Assembly (NCBI RefSeq): GCF_947259345.1
Contig: NZ_CAMYLS010000007.1
Location: 62,001-126,000, forward strand
Length of the DNA stretch: 64,000 bases
From: an uncultured Maricaulis sp.
Lineage (GTDB): Bacteria > Pseudomonadota > Alphaproteobacteria > Caulobacterales > Maricaulaceae
Direction: 5' to 3'
Numbering within the stretch: position 1 is the first letter of the stretch; every line of letters begins with the position of its first letter. The notes beneath the pieces are model-generated. The model did not search any database and was not told the DNA's origin. It was given only the letters and a program-made list of their open reading frames with translations. The position numbers were made by a program, and so were the translations under genes. Below, one piece after another: positions 1-12,762 of the stretch.

Positions 1-15
1 ATAAGCCTGTCAACG

Positions 16-417
16 CTAGTGCGCGACAACCGCCTGCATGGCTTCATACTTGGCAACAAGCGCAGCCGCCTGTTCGCGCTCTTCGTCGTCCTTGGCGGCG
101 GTTACGTCTTCGCGCGCGTCGGAGAGGTCTTGGGAAAGCTTCTCAGTGTCGATATCAGCGACGGCAATCGCTTCCTCGGCGAGGATGGTCAGACCAGCCG
201 GTGTCACCTCGGCAAAACCGCCATGAATGAAAGTCCGGGTTTCCGAACCGCCATCAATGACCGTAATTGCACCGGGACGGATGACGGACATGAATGGCGC
301 GTGGTTCGGCAGGACACCGAAATCACCCTCTTCGCCCGGCACCACCACCTGGTCGACATTGCCCGCGAACAGGCGGCGCTCGGGAGAGACGAGATCAAAA
401 TGGAGTTTGTCAGCCAT
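16..417 (-). CDS. atpC: ATP synthase F1 subunit epsilon
   Basis: This gene encodes the epsilon subunit of the F1 ATPase central stalk, which couples rotation to catalysis and restrains ATP hydrolysis. The 133-residue protein opens MADKLHFDLVSPER and carries the family beta-sandwich motif VVVPGEEGDFGVLPNHAP, followed by a helical C-terminal hairpin. The reading frame is open for 29 more codons upstream, but homologues start at MADK and a purine-rich AAGGG lies about 8 nt before that ATG. It is separated from atpD by a terminator and by an unrelated gene, so it may be transcribed partly on its own. The family assignment is secure. Confidence 0.95.
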   Translation of the reverse strand: MADKLHFDLVSPERRLFAGNVDQVVVPGEEGDFGVLPNHAPFMSVIRPGAITVIDGGSETRTFIHGGFAEVTPAGLTILAEEAIAVADIDTEKLSQDLSDAREDVTAAKDDEEREQAAALVAKYEAMQAVVAH

Positions 418-518
418 GAGTAAGCCCTTCGATATTCCGCGTCCGTCTAGCAGGTATTCCGCAGCTTGTGGACCCCCTAGATCACAGGGCCTCATCGGGC
501 TCAACGCGCGAGCAGCAC

Positions 519-1298
519 CTAGCCGTCACAGGCCTGCACGCCAGCGGTAATGGTCTGCCAGAGCGCCGATATTTGCGGATTGCGGGAATCCTCTATCCGG
601 ACGTTCACATTGGCACCGCCGAACGCCTTCATGGGAATATCGAGTGTGTAGCGGATATGGATCGGAATCGGGGGCAGCACGGGGCCGCGGGCATCATCGC
701 GCTCACCGGCAAGGGGCAGGGGCTGCAAGTCAGCCAGCGCGGCTTGCCACTCGCCGACAGCGGGGCAATCAGCTTCACGCACCTGCCGCAGCCGAAGGCT
801 GGATGCAATCAAATCGTCAAGAGAGGCGTCTGCTTCGAATCGATGACCCTCAAGTCCGGCGCGGTCCGATGGCGGAATTCCATTCGCACGGAGCGCTGCA
901 GCCAGCCTCGCTCCGTCAAAATGGGTTTCCGCCATATCAGCATAGATTTGCGCGTTCTGTTGCAGGCCCGCGGACCGGAAAATCCATTCGCAGCTTGCGT
1001 CTGTATTGGGGCAGGAACGGACATAGCCAGCCTGAAAATACTCCGTCCACCAGCCGGTATTACGCTCGAAACTCGGCCCGGCCCGGTAGATGCGCCATCC
1101 ATCCGGCGCGCCGAGCGCCTCGAAGGCATCTGCGCGTGTTGTGATCGCGCGAAGTCGAACCGCACTCAGCCACGCATCCCAGAGATCCGGGCCGGAATAA
1201 CCATCGAACTCGCCCTGCGCGATGTCAGGCGCTGGATTTGGGGGCGGGGGCGGCGAGGCGGTATGGCTCAGCACCAAGGCTGCAATCGCGACAAGCAT
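519..1298 (-). CDS. Hypothetical secreted protein inserted between atpD and atpC
   Basis: I do not recognise the family. The 259-residue protein begins with a short hydrophobic stretch (MLVAIAALVLSHTAS) and then a proline run, which suggests export with a weak or atypical signal peptide. It has several cysteines (RSCPNTDASC, ADCP and QACDG near the end) that could form periplasmic disulfides. A GGGGGA Shine-Dalgarno sits about 6 nt before the ATG. It lies on the same strand as the ATP synthase genes, downstream of the atpD terminator and 101 nt before atpC. Nothing in it suggests an ATPase function. Confidence 0.7.
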   Translation of the reverse strand: MLVAIAALVLSHTASPPPPPNPAPDIAQGEFDGYSGPDLWDAWLSAVRLRAITTRADAFEALGAPDGWRIYRAGPSFERNTGWWTEYFQAGYVRSCPNTDASCEWIFRSAGLQQNAQIYADMAETHFDGARLAAALRANGIPPSDRAGLEGHRFEADASLDDLIASSLRLRQVREADCPAVGEWQAALADLQPLPLAGERDDARGPVLPPIPIHIRYTLDIPMKAFGGANVNVRIEDSRNPQISALWQTITAGVQACDG

Positions 1299-1349
1299 TG
1301 TGAATCCCCCAACTCGAACGGCTCCAGAGTGACCGAGAGACTGGCAAAA

Positions 1350-1382
1350 GAAAAGGCCGGCTCACGAGGAACCGGCCTTTGT
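1350..1382 (-). terminator. Rho-independent terminator after atpD
   Basis: The perfect 9-bp stem AAAGGCCGG / CCGGCCTTT (1352-1360 and 1372-1380) has an 11-nt loop. Read on the minus strand it is followed by CTTTTCTTTT. It lies 26 nt beyond the atpD stop codon and before the two downstream genes, so it should end or attenuate atpHAGD transcripts before atpC. Confidence 0.8.
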
Positions 1383-1405
1383 CTCGATCAGGCGTGCGGA
1401 GAAGC

Positions 1406-3752
<2,347 letters not shown>

Positions 3753-3785
3753 CAGGCTCTCCTCAGCGGTTAAACTCGATCAGGC

Positions 3786-5883
<2,098 letters not shown>

Positions 5884-6120
5884 CGTGACGTCACTCTCTA
5901 GCTGGATCAGCGCTCATAAACTTGCCGGGATCGGCATAAACGCTTGATTATCAACGACATAAAAAACAGGACTCATCGTGTTGCACTGCAAGCCCCTGAG
6001 GTTCGGCGCTGCGATAGCACAGGGGGGAGCAGGCAGCAAGCCACTCACACCGGGGGATTCAGCGTACGGACGCAATCTACTGGGACACAAATCGAGACCC
6101 AGCTACCCAGCCCGGGTCCC
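5884..6120. other. Intergenic region upstream of atpH
   Basis: This 237-bp non-coding stretch separates atpH from the TerC-like gene, both on the minus strand. It has an A/T-rich patch around 5930-5975 and should hold the atp operon promoter. I could not pick out a convincing -35/-10 pair and see no gene in it. Confidence 0.4.
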
Positions 6121-6849
6121 TCAGGCGTCCGGATCACCCTTGGTCCGGGACCGCCTCGCGAAAATATTCAGTGTTTCGACCAGCAGCGAGAAGGCTATCG
6201 CAAAGTAGAGGTAGCCGCGCGGAATGTGGAAGCCCAACCCGTCGGCGACGAGTGCGACGCCGACCAGGAGCAGGAAGGACAGGGCCAGCATTTTCGTCGT
6301 GGGGTGGCGTTCGATGAAGGTGGCGACTGTGGTGGCGGCCAACAGCATGACCCCCATCGCAATAACCACGGCAGCGATCATGATTGGCACTTCATCCGTC
6401 ATGCCAACCGCTGTGATGACCGAATCGAGCGAGAAAACGACATCAATCACCACGATCTGGGCGACAACCGTCGCGAACGCCGCATGAACCGGGTTGCCCG
6501 CGTGTTGGCTGGGCCCTTCAACCGCGTGATGGATTTCCAACGTTCCCTTGCCGAGCAGGAAAAGCCCGCCGGCAATGAGGATCAGGTCACGCCAGGAATA
6601 GCCATGCTCGAAGACCTCGAAGAGCTCGGTTTCCAGCTTCGTGATCCACACCAGTCCAAACAACATGACGACACGGAAGACCAGAGCCATCCCAAGACCG
6701 AGCGCTCGCGCCCTGGCGCGCTCCTCTTCCTTCAGGCGCGATGCCATCAGGGCCACGAAGATCACATTGTCGATGCCAAGGACGATTTCCAGAAAGGTCA
6801 GCGTCGCGAGAGACAGCCAGATTTCTGGAGATGCGAGCAGGTCCAGCAT
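6121..6849 (-). CDS. TerC family integral membrane protein
   Basis: This 242-residue protein has about seven hydrophobic segments and the two acidic motifs typical of TerC proteins: EIVLGIDNVIF (residues about 21-31) and DVVFSLDSVITA (about 139-150). Members are linked to tellurite resistance and to metal (manganese) export or metal loading of exported proteins. Here I can only assign the family and membrane location. It follows priA on the same strand with 62 nt between them. The C-terminal tail RRSRTKGDPDA is cytoplasmic-looking and basic. Confidence 0.88.
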   Translation of the reverse strand: MLDLLASPEIWLSLATLTFLEIVLGIDNVIFVALMASRLKEEERARARALGLGMALVFRVVMLFGLVWITKLETELFEVFEHGYSWRDLILIAGGLFLLGKGTLEIHHAVEGPSQHAGNPVHAAFATVVAQIVVIDVVFSLDSVITAVGMTDEVPIMIAAVVIAMGVMLLAATTVATFIERHPTTKMLALSFLLLVGVALVADGLGFHIPRGYLYFAIAFSLLVETLNIFARRSRTKGDPDA

Positions 6850-6911
6850 GATGTGTCATCCGTCGGCTTGGGAAAAGCCGGACCTCAAGGTCGGGAGGCG
6901 CGGCGCGATGG

Positions 6912-9077
6912 TCAGATGAAACTATAGGGTTCGACGTCGATTGAAACCCTGACAGACGGCGGTGTCTTCACGCGCTGCGACCAAGCCCGAAGATAGGCGG
7001 AGATGTCGATTTCCTTGTCGGCGCGCACGAGGATGCGGCGTCGATGCCAGCCGCGAACCATCGCGCGCGGCGGCTCGGCGGGCCCCCATATCTCCACGCC
7101 TTCGGAGTTGGGGGCTTTGGCAGCATAGTCATTGGCAACACGGTCGACCTGCTCGGGATTCATCGACATGAAACCGATCGCCGCCAAGCGGCCGAAAGGC
7201 GGAAGGCCGAGTGATTCGCGAACCATGAATTCCATGTCGAGAAAGGCATCCCGGTCACCGGCGATCAGGGCCTGGATGGCATCATGCTCAGGCTGGTGTG
7301 TCTGCAGAAGCGCTCGTCCCGGACGGTCTGCGCGACCGGCGCGCCCGGCGACCTGGACCAGTGTCTGGAAAGTGCGTTCGCCCGCCCGCGGATCACCGCC
7401 GGCCAGACCGAGATCGGCATCGATCACACCGACCAGGGTCAGGCACGGAAAGTTGTGACCTTTTGCGGCAATCTGAGTGCCGACGAGAATGTCGATTTCA
7501 CCCTGTTCCATCGCTGCGACGATTTCGGCCCCGGAGCGACTGTCCGACGAATAGATCTCGACGCGCGCGTCGGGAAAGGTCAGCCGCGCCTCCTCGGCGA
7601 CACGCTCCACGCCCGGCCCGATTGAGGTCAGACTGTCCTCGGCGTCGCAGCTTGGGCAGCGTTTGGGCTTGGCCATGGAGAAGCCGGTGACGTGGCAAAC
7701 CAGACGCCCGGTATAGCGGTGCTCGACGAGATAGGACTGCGTGTCCGGCGAGACCATGCGATGCCCGCAGGCGCGACAAAGGACCAAAGGCGCATAACCG
7801 CGTCGATTGAGGTAGAGCAGTGACTGCTCGCCTCGCTCCAAAGTTTCACGCACCGCCTCGATCATCGGGGGCGACATCCAGCGACCTTTCTCGGCCGGGT
7901 GTTCTCGCAAATCGATTGTGTCGACCGCCGGCAGGATTGCCGTACCGGGACGGGCTGCCAAGCGGACATGGACGTAGCGACCCGCCTGGGCGTTCGAAAG
8001 ACTTTCCAATGACGGCGTGGCCGACGCCAGGATGACATTTGCGCCCTCGATCTTTGCCCTCACCACCGCAAGATCGCGCCCCTGATAGGGCAATCCTTCA
8101 TCCTGCTTGTAGGTCGGGTCATGCTCCTCATCGACGACAATCATGCGCAGGGCCGGAAACGGCAGAAAAAGCGCCGAACGCGCGCCGACCACGATGCGTG
8201 CGCGCCCCTCTGCCACCTCTCGCCAGGTGCGGCGGCGAGCTTTTGGAGCGGCCCCGGAATGCCAGAGCGCGGGTTCTGCGCCAAAGCGCGCCTTGAAGCG
8301 CGAGAGCACTGCTTCGGTCAGCGCGATTTCCGGCAGCATGATGAGAATCTGCGCATCGGGTTCCCGGCGCAGCAATTCGGCGATAGCCTCGAAATATACC
8401 TCCGTCTTGCCGGACCCGGTTACCCCGTCGAGCAAAGCGGCCTGAAAACCCCCGGCTTGCACCAGCCGACGAAGCACGCCGGCTGCCTCGGTCTGCATCG
8501 GGGTCAAGGTAAGCCCCTCACCCTCCGGATCCGGGCGTTCGAATGGCGGATCGACGAGGCGGATCAACTCGGTCAGCGCGCCCGCCCTGGCCAGGCCTTT
8601 TACCACGGAGGCGGTGACTCCGGCTTCTCGGGCCAGCTCTGCGGCACTGGCCTCGCCGAGAACCGCGATCGCATCGAGGACACGCTCGCGGGCGCCGGTC
8701 ATGCGGTCCGGCTCGCCGGTTCCGCGTTGAAAAACCGTCTCCGTTGGCGAAGGCTTGAGCGCTTCGCTGGACCGGAGCACAGAGCGAAGAACGATACCCG
8801 GCGGCTGGACCAGATATCGTGCCAGCCAGTCGACAAACTGACGGATGCCCGGCGGAAGGGGGGCCCCGCCGACCGGCGCTTCGACGGTCTTTAACGCGCG
8901 GTCGCCCTGTCCCGGCTTCACGGCCCAGACAACGCCGCGCGCCGAACGCTTGCCCAAGGGGGCCCGCACATGGTCACCCGGCTGCAGCTCCATCTCGGCC
9001 GGCACAAGATAGTCGAAGGCTTCCGGCAGTGGCAGCGGAAAGAGGATGGACACACGATAGGGCGAGGTGACGGTCAA
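6912..9077 (-). CDS. priA: Primosomal protein N' (replication restart helicase PriA)
   Basis: PriA recognises stalled forks and reloads the replisome. The 721-residue protein has an N-terminal DNA-binding domain, Walker A GVTGSGKTEV (218-227), DEEH box (316-319), a cysteine-rich zinc region (434-477) and helicase motifs including TQIAAKGHNFP. The first zinc site is intact (C434, C437, C474, C477). Of the residues expected at the second site only C461 remains, with S443, T446 and T464 at the others. The start codon is TTG at 9077. It is divergent from the DUF484-xerC pair. Confidence 0.96.
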   Translation of the reverse strand: MTVTSPYRVSILFPLPLPEAFDYLVPAEMELQPGDHVRAPLGKRSARGVVWAVKPGQGDRALKTVEAPVGGAPLPPGIRQFVDWLARYLVQPPGIVLRSVLRSSEALKPSPTETVFQRGTGEPDRMTGARERVLDAIAVLGEASAAELAREAGVTASVVKGLARAGALTELIRLVDPPFERPDPEGEGLTLTPMQTEAAGVLRRLVQAGGFQAALLDGVTGSGKTEVYFEAIAELLRREPDAQILIMLPEIALTEAVLSRFKARFGAEPALWHSGAAPKARRRTWREVAEGRARIVVGARSALFLPFPALRMIVVDEEHDPTYKQDEGLPYQGRDLAVVRAKIEGANVILASATPSLESLSNAQAGRYVHVRLAARPGTAILPAVDTIDLREHPAEKGRWMSPPMIEAVRETLERGEQSLLYLNRRGYAPLVLCRACGHRMVSPDTQSYLVEHRYTGRLVCHVTGFSMAKPKRCPSCDAEDSLTSIGPGVERVAEEARLTFPDARVEIYSSDSRSGAEIVAAMEQGEIDILVGTQIAAKGHNFPCLTLVGVIDADLGLAGGDPRAGERTFQTLVQVAGRAGRADRPGRALLQTHQPEHDAIQALIAGDRDAFLDMEFMVRESLGLPPFGRLAAIGFMSMNPEQVDRVANDYAAKAPNSEGVEIWGPAEPPRAMVRGWHRRRILVRADKEIDISAYLRAWSQRVKTPPSVRVSIDVEPYSFI

Positions 9078-9318
9078 GTTCCGGACCTGATGATTAGCAA
9101 GGACGAATCATATTTTGGCTTGTTGATGATCATAGCGAGGACGCGCCGCACGGACTCCGACCGCGCTCAGCCCGCTTAGCGGGTCGCCGCTTGATCTCAT
9201 TGCAATGCGGTATCAGAGCGCTTGCCATCACAATTACCTTCCGGTCAGGCAGATCGGTTTGCTTCTCGTAAACCGAATGAGACAAGAGTGGGCCTTCAAG
9301 GCGAGGGAGACAATCAGC
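9078..9318. other. Divergent intergenic region priA / DUF484
   Basis: This 241-bp gap separates the divergent priA and DUF484-xerC genes and must contain both promoters. A GAGGGAGA Shine-Dalgarno lies just before the DUF484 ATG. I see no small gene or strong hairpin. Confidence 0.4.
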
Positions 9319-10005
9319 ATGTCACAGGACGAAAACCAGCTAGGAAGCGCTGGCAGTGAAACTGAAGAGATTCGCGCCTTCCTGATCGGCAATCCTGATT
9401 TTGTGCGGGAGGATGCCGAGCTTTTCTCGCTGATTGTGGAGACCGCGCGCGAAGACGGCGCCATCGACCTTGGCGCAGCGGCCCGTGAAAAGCTGCGCGA
9501 GGAAATTCGCCAGTTGAAATCGATGAACGCCTCCATCGTGGAAACCGCGCGCGCCAACCTGGCCATCCAGTCGCAAATTCATATGGCGGTGCTGGCATTA
9601 CTGGAAGTTGATTCCCTTGCTGGTCTCGACAGCAAAGTGTCGAACCGGTTGACCGGTGCGCTGGGCGTGGATGTGTGCCGTGTGCTGATCGAGGGGCACG
9701 CTCCCCTGAAGAATGCCGAATCAATTCTCGGCGCCGCCGACGGTTTTGTGGGCGATGTGCTGGGCGATCATGTGGAAATGTTGGGGCCCGTCGATCCCGG
9801 CAATGCCCACGCGCTTTACGGTCAACAGGGTGCCCGCGTCAGCTCCCAGGCAATCGTGAGACTGGATTTCAACGGCCATGACGGTCTGATGGCCCTTGCC
9901 GCTCGTGATGCCCATCTGTTTCAGGCAGGCCAGGGGACCGAGTTGCTGAATTTTCTCGCAAGAGCCGTTGAGCGCATGGTTGTGCAATGGCTGCATCAGA
10001 GCTGA
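9319..10005 (+). CDS. DUF484 family protein
   Basis: The 228-residue protein (start MSQDENQLGSAGSETEE) belongs to the DUF484 family, a GAF-like domain preceded by a helical region. The pattern IRAFLIGNPDFVREDAELF is typical of its N-terminus. I chose the ATG at 9319 because AGGGAGA precedes it; the frame is open 38 codons further upstream without family similarity. Its last 19 nt overlap the start of xerC, and DUF484-xerC is a conserved pair in proteobacteria. Its function is unknown; a link to recombination or chromosome segregation is inferred only from position. Confidence 0.88.
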   Translation: MSQDENQLGSAGSETEEIRAFLIGNPDFVREDAELFSLIVETAREDGAIDLGAAAREKLREEIRQLKSMNASIVETARANLAIQSQIHMAVLALLEVDSLAGLDSKVSNRLTGALGVDVCRVLIEGHAPLKNAESILGAADGFVGDVLGDHVEMLGPVDPGNAHALYGQQGARVSSQAIVRLDFNGHDGLMALAARDAHLFQAGQGTELLNFLARAVERMVVQWLHQS

Positions 10006-10922
10006 AACCTGGCTGGGCGGAGGCGCTTTCCGCCTTCCTCGGCCACCTGGCTGGAGAGCGGCGCCTCTCGCCCCGGACGCTGGAAGCCTATCAGCGGGAC
10101 TTGAACGGGTTCGGTGATTTCCTGCTCGATCATTTGGGATCACCGCCAGACCTTGGCGATCTCGCTACCCTTACTTCGCGGGACTTCCGCGCGTGGATGG
10201 CCGAGCGCCGCCGCGCCGGGCTCTCAGCCCGCTCGCTCGCTCGTTCGCTATCCGCGGTCCGCACATTCTTCGCCTATGCCAAGCGGCGCTGGGGGGTCGA
10301 CAATCCGGCGCTCTCGCTCGTTGAAAGCCCCAAACTCGGCCGGAGCGCCCCCAAACCGGTCAGCGAGAACGCGGCCCGACAGATACTGGACGAGACGAGC
10401 GCGCGCGGGAAGCCGGACTGGATCGCCGCCCGCGACGAGGCCGTATTGTTGCTGCTTTATGGATGCGGCCTGCGGATTTCCGAAGCGCTCGGCCTGACCG
10501 GGCGGGATTATCCATTCGGGGACAGTCTGCGAATCGCCGGCAAGGGCAACAAGACCCGGATTGTTCCAGTACTCCCGACCGTCGCCGAAGCGGCAGCGCG
10601 CTACGTATCGCTCTGCCCGCATCCGGTCGAGCGGGAAGCTGCCCTTTTTCGCGGCGTCCGCGGCGGCGCGCTTGGTGCTCGCGGCGTTCAAACGCTGATG
10701 CAGGAGTTGCGGGGTCGACTGGGCCTTTCTGATAGCGCAACGCCCCACGCTCTCCGACACGCCTTCGCGACGCACTTGCTCGCCCATGGTGGCGATCTGC
10801 GGGCGATCCAGGAATTGCTGGGCCATGCCAGCCTCTCCACGACGCAGATTTATGCCGACGTGGAGAGCGCGCGCTTGATGGCCATTTACGACGGCGCCCA
10901 TCCGCGGGCGCGCAAGCGCTAA
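9987..10922 (+). CDS. xerC: Tyrosine recombinase XerC
   Basis: XerC with XerD resolves chromosome dimers at dif during division. The 311-residue protein has an N-terminal SAM-like core-binding domain (about 10-105) and a C-terminal catalytic domain with all expected residues: R163 (GCGLRISEAL), K186 (GKGNKTR), H254 and R257 (PHALRHAF), H280 (LLGHASLS) and the nucleophile Y289. It is translationally linked to DUF484 by a 19-nt overlap. No integrase-type neighbours are present, so this is the housekeeping enzyme. Confidence 0.95.
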   Translation: MAASELKPGWAEALSAFLGHLAGERRLSPRTLEAYQRDLNGFGDFLLDHLGSPPDLGDLATLTSRDFRAWMAERRRAGLSARSLARSLSAVRTFFAYAKRRWGVDNPALSLVESPKLGRSAPKPVSENAARQILDETSARGKPDWIAARDEAVLLLLYGCGLRISEALGLTGRDYPFGDSLRIAGKGNKTRIVPVLPTVAEAAARYVSLCPHPVEREAALFRGVRGGALGARGVQTLMQELRGRLGLSDSATPHALRHAFATHLLAHGGDLRAIQELLGHASLSTTQIYADVESARLMAIYDGAHPRARKR

Positions 10923-11018
10923 TTCGCGCCTCGTGACCGCTTCACCCACATGGCGGTCCGCCGCAGGCACCCGACGCACCGGCCCGGAATAAGGGGGGAC
11001 AATCGCATCCTCAATCCC

Positions 11019-11046
11019 CTTGCCGAATGAGGTTGAGCGCTATACT
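11019..11046 (+). promoter_or_regulatory. Candidate sigma-70 promoter of the membrane protein / winged-helix pair
   Basis: CTTGCC (11019-11024) and TATACT (11041-11046) are separated by 16 nt and lie 30 nt before the ATG at 11076. The -10 is close to consensus and the -35 is weak. This is a match by eye only. Confidence 0.4.
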
Positions 11047-11075
11047 TTAATTTACAAAGAACTTGGGAGCTGACA

Positions 11076-11690
11076 ATGAACGAAAAACCCGACCTCGAAT
11101 ATCTGCGCGACGTTGCCGCGAGTGGACAGTATGCTCCTTCCCTCAGCGGGCGCTTTTTCATCTGGTGGGGCGGGCTGGCCGCACCGGCGCTCCTGGCACA
11201 TTGGAGCATCATCACCGGAATGGTCGCCATCCCTGTTCAGTATGTTGGCCTGGTCTGGCTGGCCTATGGAATGATCGGACTGATCGGATCCGGGCTTCTG
11301 GGACGCGGCTTGCGGAACAAACCCGGCACCGGGGCTGTCAATAATCGTGGCGAGGCTGCCGCTTGGCGCAGCGTCACCTGGATGGTGGCCGCCTATGCGA
11401 TCGGCGCCGTTGTCGCCGCCTTTCTTGGCCGGGGTCATGCGATATTGTTCGACACTATCCCGCTGGTGGCCTTCGCGGGCTACGGTCTGTCATTCAATGT
11501 CAGCGCCCAGCTGGGCGGGGCCCGCTGGATGCAAGGCATGGCCGTCCTGGCATGGCTGTTCAGCGGCGCGGGCCTGTTATTGGTTGGAACCCCTGGTCTC
11601 TATCTCTTCGCAGCGGCCGCGGTGGGCATCCTGGCCATCTTGCCCGGACTTGTGCTCCTGCGCGGAGAGCCGGCTGCGGAGGCCGGGTGA
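11076..11690 (+). CDS. Hypothetical multi-pass membrane protein
   Basis: The 204-residue protein has a short cytoplasmic N-terminus (MNEKPDLEYLRDVAASG) followed by five or six hydrophobic segments from about residue 28 to 196. I recognise no catalytic motif. GGGAGC lies 5 nt before the ATG. The stop codon abuts the ATG of the next gene, a winged-helix regulator, so the two are coupled. Membrane protein plus HTH pairs of this type are common, and the regulator often controls its partner; that role is inferred here. Confidence 0.75.
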   Translation: MNEKPDLEYLRDVAASGQYAPSLSGRFFIWWGGLAAPALLAHWSIITGMVAIPVQYVGLVWLAYGMIGLIGSGLLGRGLRNKPGTGAVNNRGEAAAWRSVTWMVAAYAIGAVVAAFLGRGHAILFDTIPLVAFAGYGLSFNVSAQLGGARWMQGMAVLAWLFSGAGLLLVGTPGLYLFAAAAVGILAILPGLVLLRGEPAAEAG

Positions 11691-11990
11691 ATGCCGGATA
11701 GTTTCGACGCCAGCGCGCTGGATGATGTCATTCACGGCAAGCTTCGACTTGCCGTGATGGCCTTTCTGTCGGCGACGCGGGATGCCAGCTTTACCGAGAT
11801 CAGGGCCCGAACAGGCGCATCGGACGGCAATCTGTCAGTGCATTTGCGCAAGCTGGAAGAGGCGGGCTATGTCGCGATCGAGAAGAGTTTCGTTGACCGC
11901 AAACCCCAGACCCGCGCCTCATTGACCGAGGCCGGACGCGCGGCGTGGATTGCCTATTTGGATCAGCTCAAAAACCTGATCCAGCCGTAG
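11691..11990 (+). CDS. Winged-helix DNA-binding transcriptional regulator
   Basis: This 99-residue single-domain regulator has the winged-helix pattern IHGKLRLAVMAFLSA, then FTEIRARTGASDGNLSVHLR, then KLEEAGYVAI and a beta-wing rich in basic residues (KSFVDRKPQTR). It resembles small ArsR/MarR-like proteins of the HTH_34 type. It has no sensor domain and no metal-binding cysteines. It starts directly after the stop codon of the membrane gene, implying joint expression and possible autoregulation. Confidence 0.85.
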   Translation: MPDSFDASALDDVIHGKLRLAVMAFLSATRDASFTEIRARTGASDGNLSVHLRKLEEAGYVAIEKSFVDRKPQTRASLTEAGRAAWIAYLDQLKNLIQP

Positions 11991-12009
11991 GCGGCGACCC
12001 CGCCAGGCG

Positions 12010-12558
12010 TCAGGCCGGATGCTTGTTTGGCGTATGGTGCCACGCGATTACGTCGACCCCCTCATCGGGCTCGGCGTGCGTCTTGCCTTGTACAAATCCG
12101 GCTTTCTCGAGCACGCGGTGCGACGCATCCCGATCATCACGCGTGTGAGCGATGACCGATTTGACCTGGTCGTGCGAATAGGCCCAGTCCAGAAGCGCCA
12201 CGACCCCCTCAGTCGCCAGTCCCTGCTCACGGTAGGAGGTCAGCATTGAGTACTCGATTTCAACAACGCCATCCGCGTCCGGCGCGCCCTTGAACCCGCC
12301 AGTGCCAAGCAGCCGGTTCATGACCGACGATATGTAGACCCAAGCATACCAACCCGACTCCCCGGGACGGGCGCTCAACCGGTCACGCGTCCACTCCATG
12401 GCCGCCTGGTCCATCAGTTCCGGCGGCCAGGTTGGTTCGGGATCAACGCCGAGGGCCTTGAAGAACGCCTTGCGGTCCTCAAGCTGAAGCGTGGCCAGTT
12501 CAGCATTCAGTGCAACCAGCCGCAAACGCGGCGAAGCGATTTCGATCAGCTTCGGCAT
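12010..12558 (-). CDS. GNAT family N-acetyltransferase
   Basis: The 182-residue protein begins with the first GNAT strand (IEIASPRLRLVAL) and has the acetyl-CoA-binding region EYSMLTSYREQGLATEGV, followed by the terminal pattern SHRVLEKAGFV. Such enzymes of the RimJ/RimL-like group acetylate small molecules or protein N-termini; the substrate here is unknown. The frame is open to a GTG at 12612, with another ATG at 12573, so the start is uncertain; I chose the ATG nearest the domain. It is convergent with the winged-helix gene. Confidence 0.8.
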   Translation of the reverse strand: MPKLIEIASPRLRLVALNAELATLQLEDRKAFFKALGVDPEPTWPPELMDQAAMEWTRDRLSARPGESGWYAWVYISSVMNRLLGTGGFKGAPDADGVVEIEYSMLTSYREQGLATEGVVALLDWAYSHDQVKSVIAHTRDDRDASHRVLEKAGFVQGKTHAEPDEGVDVIAWHHTPNKHPA

Positions 12559-12762
12559 TGACTTGTAACCCATGCCCCAGACTTCATCAGACGTGCGCGA
12601 CGCACCGGCCACACCACATTCTTAATGCGCACCGCCACCACCGCCTAGCGTCTGGCGACTCCGTGGACGGCCAACACCGAATGGTCGAAACCTACCACGA
12701 GAAGCGCAGACTTGTACGACATCGTCATGACACAGCTCGCGCCAATCGCCGCGGCAGCGTGG

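Noticed and set aside
6850-6911. CGGCTT...AAGCCG hairpin between priA and the TerC-like gene as a terminator
   Set aside because: The stem is short, and the T-rich part lies inside the stem rather than after it on the minus strand.
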